A stretch of 52,828 nt of DNA from Sedimentisphaerales bacterium (lineage in GTDB: Bacteria; Planctomycetota; Phycisphaerae; Sedimentisphaerales; Anaerobacaceae), in assembly GCA_016933295.1 (NCBI GenBank), contig JAFGBG010000039.1, forward strand, positions 1 to 52,828. Direction: 5' to 3'. The position numbers and the translations under genes are program-made. A model generated the notes under the pieces. The model did not search any database. It saw nothing but the letters and a program-made list of their open reading frames with translations, and was not told the DNA's origin. Shown in pieces: positions 1 to 8,831 of the stretch. The stretch's first letter is position 1; every line of letters starts with the position of its first letter.

Positions 1-2124
1 ATGTTTTTCAGGCTCGAAATCGTCGATATTGCCGAGCAGGTATCGCAGCGTGTTCCTGATTTTTCGATAGGCGTCCTGCGTGCGGCCGATGATTTCGTCG
101 TTGCAGCGGATATCCTCCTGGTAATTCACGCTGGATACCCAGAGCCGAAGGATGTCCGAACCGTATTTAGCTATTTCGTCCTGAGCGTTGACGTAATTTC
201 CCAGCGACTTGGATTGTTTCATTCCCTTTTCGTCAACGGTGAAACCGTGTGTGAGAACATTTTTGAAAGGAGGCTTGCCCGTGGCGCCGAGAGCGGGCAG
301 CAGTGACAACTGGAACCAGCCGCGATGCTGGTCGGAGCCTTCGAGGTATAAATCCACCGGCACGGGCCAGCCGGATTCCCGGGCGCAGACACTGTACCAG
401 CTACAGCCGGACTCGAACCAGACGTCGAAAATATTTTCTTCCTTTTTGAGAGTATCAAGCTCGAAGCCGTCCGGCAGTTTGAAATCGTCGCCTAAAATTT
501 GCCGGGGCGAATCTGTGAACCAGCTATCCGAGCCGCGCTTGCCGATATATTCGGCAGCGGCCAAAACAGATTCTTTCGTAAGCAGTGCTTTGCCCTCGGG
601 ATTTACGAAAACGGGAATCGGAAGCCCCCAGCTTCGCTGCCGGCTGATGCACCAGTCGGGGCGGGATTCGAGCATACCGGCGATTCGCTTCTGGCCCCAG
701 CCGGGGATCCACGTGACGTTTTCGACGCTCTCCAGCGCCAGGGTGCGCAGGTTTTTGCCAATATCGGGCAGCTCCTTATCGACGCTGATGAACCACTGCT
801 CGGTCGCCCGGAAAATGACGGGGCCTTTGCTGCGCCAGCAATGCGGGTAGCTGTGGGTGATTTCGCCCTGTGCGTATAGAAGGCCGTGCTCTTTGAGATA
901 ATTATTTACGACTTTGTCCACTTCGAGGACTTTGAGGCCCTTGAGCCAGCCCGGCACTGTATCGTCGTATCGTCCGTCGTCCATGACCGGTGAATAAACC
1001 GCAAGGTCGTACTTCTGGCCCGAAAGATAGTCTTCGAGGCCGTGCCCCGGGGCGATGTGGACGAGTCCCGTGCCGTCTTCGGTGGTGACATATTCGGCGA
1101 GAATCACCATGTAGGCGTCTTTGTCGGTCGGATTTTTCTCCACGAAAGGATGCACGTAACGTAATCCCTCGAACTCGCTGCCTCGGACGGACTTTTCGCC
1201 TATCTTGTATTGTCCATCGCCCAGAGAGCCGGCGGCGACCACTGCCTCGACGCGCTCAGCGGCGACAATTGAGATATACTTGCGGCCGTTTTGTTCGTAG
1301 CTGACGGTTTTATAATCAAGGCAGGGATGCATGGCAACCGCAAGATTTGCCGCTAAAGTCCACGGCGTGGTCGTCCAGATCATAAAGCAGACTTTGGCGT
1401 CTTTCGCATCGTCAGCCTCGAGCAGGCCAAGCTCCACGAGTTTGCCGATGCTCTCTTCGGCGACGGGATAATTCACGAAAATGCTCGGCGAAGCGATGTC
1501 TTTGTACTCCAGCTCCGCTTCGGCCAGGGCCGTCTCGCAACCTATCGACCAGTGGATAGGCTTAAGCTGTTTGTAAACGAGGCCTTTACCGACCAGCTCG
1601 GCGAAAACTTCGAGTATGCCGGCTTCGTATGACGGCTTGAACGTCAGATACGGATTGTCGAAATCGCCGAATACTCCGAGCGCCTGGAACTGTTTGCTTT
1701 GCAGCTTGACGTATTTGGCGGCGTATTTATAGCAGAGCTTGCGTATTTCGGGCTTGCTCTTTTCGCGGGCCTTTTCGCCAAGCTCCGTCATGACTTTCGA
1801 TTCGATGGGCAGGCCGTGACAGTCCCAGCCAGGCACGTAGGGCGCATCGAAGCCGGACATCGTCTTGTACTTGACGACGAAGTCTTTGAGTACCTTGTTT
1901 ATGACGTGGCCCATGTGAATATCGCCGTTTGCGTAAGGCGGGCCGTCATGCAGGGTATATAAAGGAGCGCCTTGCCTGACTTTGCGGGTCGCGGCGTAAA
2001 TGTCGTCTTTGGCCCAGTTTTTCCGCATTTGCGGCTCACGCTGGACCAGGTTCGCTTTCATAGCAAAATCCGTTTTCGGCAGATTCAGTGTATCACGATA
2101 GCTTTTTTCTTTTTTATCCGGCAT
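1..2124 (-). CDS. ileS: isoleucyl-tRNA synthetase, 3' end outside window
   Basis: Charges tRNA-Ile with isoleucine in the cytoplasm. The first 708 codons are present; the anticodon-binding C-terminus lies beyond the window edge. Visible class I synthetase marks are the HIGH box as HMGH (residues 70-73, inside GDIHMGH), the threonine-rich editing-domain motif WTTTPWTL, and the second class I signature as KQSKS (residues 636-640) before LGN, where KMSKS is usual. The ATG at 2124 follows AAGGA by about ten bases and sits about 26 bases downstream of a near-consensus promoter, so this start is secure. The gene is transcribed alone: a terminator separates it from lgt upstream. Identity is certain; only the variant KMSKS residue is unusual. 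Confidence 0.97.
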   Translation of the reverse strand, partial: MPDKKEKSYRDTLNLPKTDFAMKANLVQREPQMRKNWAKDDIYAATRKVRQGAPLYTLHDGPPYANGDIHMGHVINKVLKDFVVKYKTMSGFDAPYVPGWDCHGLPIESKVMTELGEKAREKSKPEIRKLCYKYAAKYVKLQSKQFQALGVFGDFDNPYLTFKPSYEAGILEVFAELVGKGLVYKQLKPIHWSIGCETALAEAELEYKDIASPSIFVNYPVAEESIGKLVELGLLEADDAKDAKVCFMIWTTTPWTLAANLAVAMHPCLDYKTVSYEQNGRKYISIVAAERVEAVVAAGSLGDGQYKIGEKSVRGSEFEGLRYVHPFVEKNPTDKDAYMVILAEYVTTEDGTGLVHIAPGHGLEDYLSGQKYDLAVYSPVMDDGRYDDTVPGWLKGLKVLEVDKVVNNYLKEHGLLYAQGEITHSYPHCWRSKGPVIFRATEQWFISVDKELPDIGKNLRTLALESVENVTWIPGWGQKRIAGMLESRPDWCISRQRSWGLPIPVFVNPEGKALLTKESVLAAAEYIGKRGSDSWFTDSPRQILGDDFKLPDGFELDTLKKEENIFDVWFESGCSWYSVCARESGWPVPVDLYLEGSDQHRGWFQLSLLPALGATGKPPFKNVLTHGFTVDEKGMKQSKSLGNYVNAQDEIAKYGSDILRLWVSSVNYQEDIRCNDEIIGRTQDAYRKIRNTLRYLLGNIDDFEPEKH

Positions 2125-2156
2125 CGAACAAGTCCTTAAATAAAATTAAATGCAAT

Positions 2157-2185
2157 AGTGTAAATCCTGTAGTTAACGTTGTCAA
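2157..2185 (-). promoter_or_regulatory. sigma-70 promoter of ileS
   Basis: On the minus strand TTGACA (2185-2180), a 17-base spacer, then TACACT (2162-2157). It lies between the lgt terminator and the ileS start and would give a leader of roughly 26 bases. No T-box-like structure fits in so short a leader. Confidence 0.75.
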
Positions 2186-2260
2186 TAACAGCTTACAGTA
2201 GCCGCTGAGACCGGCGGAGAAAGTCGAGGCAATCTCAAAATTCAGCAAATCGCCGCCAAT

Positions 2261-2298
2261 AAAAAAAGCCTTCCGAAGTTTGCCGCTCCGGAAGGCTT
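2261..2298 (-). terminator. intrinsic terminator after lgt
   Basis: A perfect 10-bp stem (2266-2275 with 2289-2298, core GCCTTCCG/CGGAAGGC), a 13-base loop and, in the minus direction, a run of seven T. It ends the dapL-to-lgt operon before the ileS promoter. A weaker AT-rich stem (2418-2424 with 2442-2448) lies closer to the lgt stop. Confidence 0.85.
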
Positions 2299-2465
2299 CA
2301 AAATCTGATTGATTCGCTTTCTCAGAGCAGCTTCAAATTCTCCGCAATAATTATAATAATCATATTGTTTATGTTAATGTTCATAAAAACCATCCGAATC
2401 TATTCCGGCAAAAACCAAAATGCCTTTATATCATAATAATCGGCATTTGTCAAGTGCGGATTTAG

Positions 2466-3575
2466 CTAAACTTTCAGAGGTTTGGATTTGGTGGATAAAA
2501 ATATTATAAGCAGAATTATTCCGAGGATAACCATGTAAATGCCCAGGTTCTGGGAGACAGTCCCGCCATCATAGATTAACCACCAGCCGTGCTCGAAGGG
2601 ATTGTCGTCGCGCAGAATTTCGATAATAAAGCGCATGATGCCGTATAGAATTAACATCAGGCCGAATGTGCAGCCAGGCTTGCCGGAAATCTTTGCCAAA
2701 ATAAAATAAGTTATCAAAAAGGTAAGCATACCACAAATGAATCCAAACAGAATCGAAATAACTCCACTACCAAGTATTGAACCCACGATAAGATAAACAA
2801 TTATACCTACAGGGATTGATATCAGCCACCAAACAATTTTATTCCTACGCCAGAAAAGATAAAGCAGCAGGCACAGAAAAGCGGCACAAGCCGACGAATA
2901 TAACTGGGTCGGATGGACCGGCAGGCATCTGTACCTACCTTCGAGAACTTCGATTTGTTGTTTGGCCGAAAGCTCATTAAATGGTTTTAGGAATCCATAA
3001 TCTTTTTCATCAATATAGGTAAAATAGTCGGAAGGCAATGTCAGATATGGTTCGGTACGATTTCTTTTTAAATCAGGATTCACCTGGCTGTTATATGCGT
3101 AGGAATCATAGGGAAAACGAACAGCGCACGGCAAATCGGTTGGTTTTCCGAAACAGCAACCGTTTAAAAAACAACCGATTCTGCCAAAGACAAGCGCCAG
3201 CATAAGACCGATTGCCAGGATATCAAGATGGCGGCGAATATCCAGCTTGTGATATATCATATATATAAGTATGATGGTTACCGCTGCTATGACGCCGCCG
3301 AGAAGTTCGAGACCGCCGTGCCAGACCTTGAAAACATCGAGCCAATCGTCCCTGTACCTATCTATATAGTGAATGACGTAAAACGCTCTCGCCCCGACGA
3401 CTCCGCCAATAAGAGCGTATAAGGCGGCGTTCGTTATATGCTCGGGGTCGGTTTTGATGGTTCGGCTGAGCTGCCTTATAAGTGTTATCGCCGCAAGAAA
3501 ACCAATAACGAGCATCGGCCCGTAAGTACCGACAGGCCAATGGATGATAGGTATCTCGAAGAGTCTCGGATGCAT
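2466..3575 (-). CDS. lgt: prolipoprotein diacylglyceryl transferase, long variant
   Basis: Transfers diacylglycerol from phosphatidylglycerol to the lipobox cysteine of prelipoproteins in the inner membrane. Family marks: HGGLE (86-90), the GRIGCFLNGCCFG stretch (131-143) containing the conserved arginine and asparagine of the Lgt signature, HPTQLYSS (221-228) and a C-terminal FIIEILRDDNP. At 369 residues it is longer than the usual 270-290. Much of the excess is a hydrophobic insertion at about 250-295, which looks like two additional membrane helices between the HPTQLY helix and the YGIMRF helix, plus a longer periplasmic segment at 157-220. It is the last gene of the dapL operon, 61 bases after panD. 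Several lipoproteins in this window are potential substrates. Confidence 0.95.
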   Translation of the reverse strand: MHPRLFEIPIIHWPVGTYGPMLVIGFLAAITLIRQLSRTIKTDPEHITNAALYALIGGVVGARAFYVIHYIDRYRDDWLDVFKVWHGGLELLGGVIAAVTIILIYMIYHKLDIRRHLDILAIGLMLALVFGRIGCFLNGCCFGKPTDLPCAVRFPYDSYAYNSQVNPDLKRNRTEPYLTLPSDYFTYIDEKDYGFLKPFNELSAKQQIEVLEGRYRCLPVHPTQLYSSACAAFLCLLLYLFWRRNKIVWWLISIPVGIIVYLIVGSILGSGVISILFGFICGMLTFLITYFILAKISGKPGCTFGLMLILYGIMRFIIEILRDDNPFEHGWWLIYDGGTVSQNLGIYMVILGIILLIIFLSTKSKPLKV

Positions 3576-3636
3576 TTTGTTAGCCAGCCATTGCCAAAGA
3601 AATTCCGCATAACGTGCGGAGCAAACAATACGATAA

Positions 3637-3987
3637 CTACTGTTTTATTTTGTTGTTTTCATCGAGTACGACAACTTTTGGTTTAAATTCTTTGGCCTCC
3701 TCCGGCGTGAAAAAGCCGAAACCGATTATAATTACAAGGTCTTTCGGCTTTATCAATTGTGCGGCTGCTCCGAGGACGATGATTTGTCCGGAATCAGCTT
3801 CCGCCGGTACAACGTATGTTTCGAGCCTGTTGCCGTTGTTCAAATCAGCGATTAGAACAGACTCGTACGGCGAAATTCCGGCGGCTTCCATCAGCGACGA
3901 ATCTATCGCGATACTACCCGGATAGTGCAGTTTCGTCTCGGTTACTGTTGCACGATGTAACTTGCTTTTGAGCAGCTTTACTAACAT
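3637..3987 (-). CDS. panD: aspartate 1-decarboxylase precursor
   Basis: Makes beta-alanine from aspartate for pantothenate. It is a pyruvoyl enzyme made by self-cleavage between Gly24 and Ser25 (HYPGS at 21-25), which is intact here. The 116-residue length is normal for the family. It follows panC by 71 bases in the same operon, so both substrates of the pantothenate synthetase branch are partly provided locally; panB and panE are not in the window. Confidence 0.96.
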   Translation of the reverse strand: MLVKLLKSKLHRATVTETKLHYPGSIAIDSSLMEAAGISPYESVLIADLNNGNRLETYVVPAEADSGQIIVLGAAAQLIKPKDLVIIIGFGFFTPEEAKEFKPKVVVLDENNKIKQ

Positions 3988-4058
3988 AACTTATAACTCA
4001 TGCTTCTTTTGTGTATTTTCCGCGGCTTTTTACGACCGTCCACGGGTATTATACGAAA

Positions 4059-4910
4059 TTATTTTCTCGTGTCTATTATAATATTGTCAATTAACCGGGC
4101 CGGGCCGATTTTTGCCGCTACGGCGACGAGAACCTTTCCGGCAATACTCTCGATATCTTCGAGCGTACCGGCGTCAACAATACTGACGTATTCGATTTGT
4201 ATCGAAGATTTTTGCCGGAGCAGTTGTTTCATCTCTTCGATTATTTCGGATGTTTCCGTCTTGCCCGCATTAACCATTTTCCGGCACTTTTCAAGCGATT
4301 TGTAAATATAGGCAGCGTCCTGTCTGTGCTGCGGATTCAGGTATTGGTTTCTGCTGCTGACCGCCAGGCCGTCCGGCTCGCGAATAGTCGGGCAGATAAC
4401 TATTTCCAGCGGCATATTCAAATCGGCGACCATTTGCCTGATAACGATTGCCTGTTGAGCGTCTTTCTGACCGAAGAATGCTATATCCGGCAGAACGATA
4501 TTAAAGAGCTTAGCGCAGACAGTAGTGACTCCGCGGAAATGTCCCGGCCGGGATTTGCCGCATAGAGGTTCCGTTAATTTCTCGACGTTGACCCAGGTGA
4601 GATTTTCGTCGTGATACATTTGATCCGGCGCTGGGGCAAAAACTATATCTGTGCCGTTGTTTCTGCATATTTCCAAATCCGCCTCCAATGGGCGCGGATA
4701 CTTTTCAAAATCCTCGCCTGGACCGAACTGTGTGGGATTAACAAAAATGCTCACGACAACACAGTCGCATTGTTTTGCCGCAGCCTCGATCAGCGAAATG
4801 TGCCCGATATGAAGCGCGCCCATTGTCGGCACAAGGCCGATTTTTCGACCTTTGCCGCGTGCGGCTTTCACGTGACTTCTGACGGATTTGATTGTGTATG
4901 CTATTTCCAT
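4059..4910 (-). CDS. panC: pantothenate synthetase
   Basis: Condenses pantoate and beta-alanine with ATP to pantothenate, the CoA precursor. The nucleotide-binding motif PTMGALHIGH is at residues 28-37, FFGQKDAQQ and the SSRNQYL loop follow in the usual places, and 283 residues is the normal size. The ATG at 4910 lies one base after the TGA of the upstream folK/kinase gene, which indicates translational coupling. The product feeds CoA and the phosphopantetheine arm of the acyl carrier protein encoded at 26.8 kb. Confidence 0.97.
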   Translation of the reverse strand: MEIAYTIKSVRSHVKAARGKGRKIGLVPTMGALHIGHISLIEAAAKQCDCVVVSIFVNPTQFGPGEDFEKYPRPLEADLEICRNNGTDIVFAPAPDQMYHDENLTWVNVEKLTEPLCGKSRPGHFRGVTTVCAKLFNIVLPDIAFFGQKDAQQAIVIRQMVADLNMPLEIVICPTIREPDGLAVSSRNQYLNPQHRQDAAYIYKSLEKCRKMVNAGKTETSEIIEEMKQLLRQKSSIQIEYVSIVDAGTLEDIESIAGKVLVAVAAKIGPARLIDNIIIDTRK

Positions 4911-4911
4911 T

Positions 4912-6036
4912 TCACATCTCAGACGCTGCCGAACCGCAGGCTGAATGCCTTTTGTCCGTTACGTAACATTTTATCTGATTGACTATGTGTTCGAGGCAGG
5001 TGTTGTCGTTATAATCCAACTGCGTAGTCGATACGCGTATGACCGGCGAAAGTTTCCAGTCGATAAAAAGCTTCTCGTAATCGCAATCGAGCCGTCTTAA
5101 AAAATCCAAATCAATTTGCTGCTCATAAGGTCGATTCCGGCTGTGGATCCGCTCCAGGCAGCTCTGCGGGGAATCCTGCATATAAATTACCAGCACCGGC
5201 GGAGAAATTTTTGCCGCAAACGGTTCGTAAATTCCTTCATATATCGCAAGCTGTCGGGGGCTGAGCAACGCTCTTGCATATATAAGCTCTTTATCGAATA
5301 CATAATCGCTGATGTAAATTGTGCCCGGTGACAATTTTTTCCGGTCCAATTGTTCGACTCTGCCGGTCAGAAAGAAAAGCTGCGAGTCCAAAGCCAGCTC
5401 TTTTTTGCCGGCATAGACATCCGGCATAAACGGATTCTCATCGTAAGGCTCGAAAATTATATCGCAGCCAAAATAGTCGGGTAATTTGTTCGCCAATGTG
5501 GTTTTTCCAACGCCGATATTACCTGCGATGCTGATTAGCTGAGGTTTATCAGGCTCAGTGACAAAATCGCCGCCGTTCAATCGGGCCGCAAGCTCCTTAA
5601 CCGTTACTTTCAGTACCGGATGGATAAGCTTCGGATTAAACCGGCAAAGACCGGAGAGCACAAACGAACGCAGGTGCATTTGCGGATGCGGCACAGTCAG
5701 CTCGGGCGCATTTATAATCATATCGTCGAACAGCAGCAAATCCAGGTCAATTGCTCTCGGCGACCATTTTTCGTCCCGTTTTCTGCCGAGCTGATTTTCA
5801 ATTTCAATCAAAACCTGATGGAGTGCCCCCGGATTCAAAGACGTCTGTAATTCGGCAACGGCATTGAGATAATCCGGCTGGTCGGCTCCACCCAATGGGG
5901 CGGTCTCGACAAGCTCGCTGACGCCGACGAACTCTATATGCTCGTTTTCGGCCAACATTTTGACGGCCGTCTCGATTGTTTCCTTCCTGTCGCCTAAATT
6001 GCCGCCTAAGCCGATATATGCCGTATGCATCTCCAT
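4912..6036 (-). CDS. folK: fused HPPK (FolK) and deoxynucleoside kinase
   Basis: Two enzymes in one 374-residue chain. Residues 1-160 are 6-hydroxymethyl-7,8-dihydropterin pyrophosphokinase: YIGLGGNLGD at the start, then R..R..KWSPRAIDLDLL near 85-101, the signature that places the pyrophosphate on the pterin. Residues 166-360 are a deoxynucleoside-kinase-like P-loop domain: GNIGVGKTT (172-180), FEPYDENPF (195-203), SDYVFDKELIYAR (243-255) and a lid-like segment R..SRNRPYEQ..DLDFL (297-313). No stop or frameshift separates them. The start overlaps the dapL stop by one base (TAATG). The kinase substrate cannot be told from sequence. Both domains are recognised with confidence; whether they are functionally linked is unknown. 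Confidence 0.92.
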   Translation of the reverse strand: MEMHTAYIGLGGNLGDRKETIETAVKMLAENEHIEFVGVSELVETAPLGGADQPDYLNAVAELQTSLNPGALHQVLIEIENQLGRKRDEKWSPRAIDLDLLLFDDMIINAPELTVPHPQMHLRSFVLSGLCRFNPKLIHPVLKVTVKELAARLNGGDFVTEPDKPQLISIAGNIGVGKTTLANKLPDYFGCDIIFEPYDENPFMPDVYAGKKELALDSQLFFLTGRVEQLDRKKLSPGTIYISDYVFDKELIYARALLSPRQLAIYEGIYEPFAAKISPPVLVIYMQDSPQSCLERIHSRNRPYEQQIDLDFLRRLDCDYEKLFIDWKLSPVIRVSTTQLDYNDNTCLEHIVNQIKCYVTDKRHSACGSAASEM

Positions 6037-7268
6037 TAAGAGATTTTCCTAATCCTTTCGAGGGCCTCTTTTACATTATCCGGTTGCCCGAAAGCGGTCA
6101 GCCTGATAAATCCTTCACCGGCTGCGCCGAAACCGGCGCCCGGCGTGGTGACGACATGGGCATTGTTCAGCAGCTTATCGAAAAACTCCCACGAGCCGAT
6201 TCCTTCGGGTGTCTTGAGCCAGATATACGGCGCGTTAATTCCGCCGTAAACGGTGTAGCCCATACCGGTAAGCGACTCGCGTATAAGCCGCGCATTGCCC
6301 ATATAAATATCGATGGTCTCCTTGATTTGCTTTTTGCCCTGTTCGGTGTAAACAGCCGCCGCTCCGGCCTGGGTGATATATGATACACCGTTGAACTTCG
6401 TGCACTGCCGCCTTTTCCATATCGGGCCGACTTCAATTTCACTGCCATCTTTTTTGAAAGCCTTCAACTGCTTCGGCACAACAGTAAATGCGCACCTGAC
6501 GCCGGTAAAACCCGCCGTCTTGGAAAAGCTGCGAAATTCTATCGCTACTTCTTTTGCACCGGCGACTTCGTATATCGAATGCGGAATACCCGGATCGGAA
6601 ATAAATTCCTCGTATGCGGCGTCAAAGAGGATTATCGCTTTATTCTTCTTTGCGTAATCGACCCATCTGGAAAGCTGCTCTTTTGTCGCCACCGCTCCGG
6701 TCGGATTGTTGGGAAAGCACAGGTAAATCAAATCCGCGTTTTCCTTAGGCGGTTCCGGCACAAAATCATTTTGCTCGGTACATGGCATATAAATAATCCC
6801 TTCATACCTGTTTTTACCTGCCGGCCCGCCGGTTCTTCCGGCCATTACGTTCGTATCGACGTAAACCGGATAGACCGGATCGGTAACCGCCACGATATTA
6901 TCCAGGCCGAAGATTTCCTGAATATTGCCGGTATCGCACTTCGCGCCGTCGCTAACAATGATTTCGTCGATATCGATTTCTACGCCGCGGCTCCTGAAGT
7001 CGTTCTCGCTGACAGCTTCTCTCAGGAATTCATAACCGATGCCGCCATCATCGTAGCCTCGAAAGGTTTCCTTACATCCCATTTCCTCGACGGCTTTTTG
7101 CATCGCCTCGGTGACCGCGGGCGCCAGCGGCTGGGTCACATCGCCTATTCCCATACTGATGATTTTAGCCTTTGGATTAGCCTGCTGGAACGCACGTCTT
7201 CTTCTGCCGATTTCCGGGAACAAATATCCGGCCTGCAATTTCAGGAAATTTTCATTTATCAATGTCAT
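6036..7268 (-). CDS. dapL: LL-diaminopimelate aminotransferase
   Basis: PLP enzyme converting tetrahydrodipicolinate directly to LL-diaminopimelate, the one-step branch of lysine and peptidoglycan precursor synthesis. The chain of 410 residues matches the family length. [15 protein letters not shown] (71-85), the PLP aspartate in LFDAAYE (D216) and the Schiff-base lysine in SFSK (K250) are present. An in-frame ATG exists at 7373, but it lies upstream of a strong promoter (7317-7345), and the ATG at 7268 has AAGGA seven bases before it, so 7268 is chosen. It is the first gene of the operon with folK/kinase, panC, panD and lgt. Confidence 0.96.
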   Translation of the reverse strand: MTLINENFLKLQAGYLFPEIGRRRRAFQQANPKAKIISMGIGDVTQPLAPAVTEAMQKAVEEMGCKETFRGYDDGGIGYEFLREAVSENDFRSRGVEIDIDEIIVSDGAKCDTGNIQEIFGLDNIVAVTDPVYPVYVDTNVMAGRTGGPAGKNRYEGIIYMPCTEQNDFVPEPPKENADLIYLCFPNNPTGAVATKEQLSRWVDYAKKNKAIILFDAAYEEFISDPGIPHSIYEVAGAKEVAIEFRSFSKTAGFTGVRCAFTVVPKQLKAFKKDGSEIEVGPIWKRRQCTKFNGVSYITQAGAAAVYTEQGKKQIKETIDIYMGNARLIRESLTGMGYTVYGGINAPYIWLKTPEGIGSWEFFDKLLNNAHVVTTPGAGFGAAGEGFIRLTAFGQPDNVKEALERIRKIS

Positions 7269-7316
7269 ATTCAATCCTTGATTCTCGTTAGTTGATTCTT
7301 TATACAGGATTGAGCA

Positions 7317-7345
7317 ATTGTATTGCCGGATCGGGATTGCGTCAA
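7317..7345 (-). promoter_or_regulatory. sigma-70 promoter of the dapL-lgt operon
   Basis: TTGACG (7345-7340), 17-base spacer, TACAAT (7322-7317) on the minus strand. The expected transcript begins near 7310, giving a leader of about 42 bases before the ATG at 7268 and excluding the longer in-frame start. Confidence 0.75.
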
Positions 7346-7520
7346 GTCTGCGTTCGGCCGTTAAAGGACGCAAATCAATCTTGACTTAAAACCGCCGGTT
7401 TTATATGATTTATTTATCTCTGAGAATATAAGCGCGACAGAACATATTTTCAAAATAACGGCGAGGATTTCGTTATTCTTTCATGTAAGGTGTACTATAG
7501 CGGGATTACATTATAAATTA

Positions 7521-8831
7521 TTGATTATCATCGGTTCGGGATTGTTAATAGCCGGTTCGAACAGGGCCGAAAGTACGGCGGATATCAATGATATTGCCGA
7601 ATCGTACGTGAAGTTAGTGCTCGAAATCGGGCTGTATGACTCCGAGTACGCGGACATATATTTTGGCCCGACTCAATGGCGGCCGTCCGATGAAAACATT
7701 CTCGACGAATTCCCCGCCGAGCTGCTTGGTTGCCGGGCACAGGAGCTTATTGACAAACTCGATAAAGCGGCAAAAACCAGCCAATCACCGGAGCAGTCGG
7801 CGAGGTGTAATTTTTTGGGAAAACAATTGACGGCGGTAAAAGGCAAGATTGATTTATTGGCCGGCAAAGAGATGCCGTTCGACGAAGAATCCAGAATCTT
7901 ATACGATGTCGTTGCGCCGGCTTTTGAAAAGGAACGCTTCGATAAAATATTGAAGGAGCTTGACGAATCTTTGCCGGGCGAGGGCAACTTGAACAAAAGA
8001 TTCGAGAATTACAACCGGAAGTTTCTGATCCCGAAAGATAAATTGGAGGCCTTTTTTGAAACGGCTATATCGGAATATCGCAAACGAACGGCCCGGCACA
8101 TTAAACTACCGCCGCGTGAAAAACTTGAAATAGATTTTAGCGGCTTCAAATCGTGGGCGGCGGAACTTCGATACAAGGGGGATTATTCGAGTGTTATCGA
8201 GATCGGCTCCAACATGCCGTTTTACCTTATCGATGCCGCTATGCTGATACGTCACGAGGGTTATCCCGGTCATCATGTTCATCTGTCAATGATAGAGCGG
8301 CATTTGTATAAGGAAAAGAATTGGGTGGAATATTCGGTTCTGCCGCTAAATAGTCCGTTGGCATTTCTTGCCGAAGGGATTGCCGAATTCGGCTGCCGGG
8401 ACCTTCTCGGTCCTACTGCCGAAAATATGGAATTCGAGCGGGATGTACTATTTCCCCTGGCTGGATTCGATCCGGCGGAAGCCGAAAAGTATTTCCGGAT
8501 AATGGAGCTAAAAGACGAGCTTGACGGTGCTATGGTCGAAGCCGCCCGTCAGTACCTGGACGGCAAAATGGACGCAAAACAAACGCGCGATTGGCTTGAA
8601 AAATACTGCTTAGTTACATTTGCCGGGGCCGATAGCCTTATGCGTTTCATCGACCACTATCGAAGCTACGTAGTCAATTACGCGTTTGGTCGTGACATGA
8701 TTAAAAACTACATCAACAATAGATGCCAAACAGATAATACCCCGGACAAGCGATGGGAGATATTCGGCCAACTGCTGACAACGCCGCTGACACCATCGGA
8801 TTTGATCGAAGCCGGCAAAAGCGGCAATTAA
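7521..8831 (+). CDS. DUF885 family protein, secreted, metallopeptidase-like
   Basis: Member of the DUF885 family, which resembles zinc peptidases. The family hallmark HEGYPGHH lies at 245-252, and a second acidic motif, LAEGIAEF (283-290), may complete a metal site. The N-terminus is a short hydrophobic stretch ending ...AGSNRAES, compatible with an export signal. The start is a TTG without a clear ribosome-binding site; no ATG exists in frame until well inside the protein, so the true start is uncertain. At 436 residues it is shorter than many DUF885 proteins. It is transcribed divergently from dapL, and its TAA stop overlaps the TAA stop of the convergent propeller gene. Enzymatic activity has not been inferred beyond the family. 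Confidence 0.85.
   Translation: MIIIGSGLLIAGSNRAESTADINDIAESYVKLVLEIGLYDSEYADIYFGPTQWRPSDENILDEFPAELLGCRAQELIDKLDKAAKTSQSPEQSARCNFLGKQLTAVKGKIDLLAGKEMPFDEESRILYDVVAPAFEKERFDKILKELDESLPGEGNLNKRFENYNRKFLIPKDKLEAFFETAISEYRKRTARHIKLPPREKLEIDFSGFKSWAAELRYKGDYSSVIEIGSNMPFYLIDAAMLIRHEGYPGHHVHLSMIERHLYKEKNWVEYSVLPLNSPLAFLAEGIAEFGCRDLLGPTAENMEFERDVLFPLAGFDPAEAEKYFRIMELKDELDGAMVEAARQYLDGKMDAKQTRDWLEKYCLVTFAGADSLMRFIDHYRSYVVNYAFGRDMIKNYINNRCQTDNTPDKRWEIFGQLLTTPLTPSDLIEAGKSGN

Noticed and set aside
209-879. Plus-strand frames of 213 and 126 codons at the left edge
   Set aside because: They lie opposite ileS, whose minus-strand translation shows all synthetase motifs; the plus frames give no recognisable protein and have no ribosome-binding site.
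2418-2448. Weak stem ATGCC/GGCAT behind lgt as a terminator
   Set aside because: Loop is long and AT-rich and the T-run is broken; the stem at 2266-2298 is far better.
6579-7295. 238-codon plus-strand frame opposite dapL
   Set aside because: Antisense shadow of a well-supported aminotransferase; the translation has no family features.
7269-7373. Longer dapL start at 7373
   Set aside because: It lies upstream of a near-consensus promoter and adds 35 residues without family similarity; the ATG at 7268 has a ribosome-binding site.
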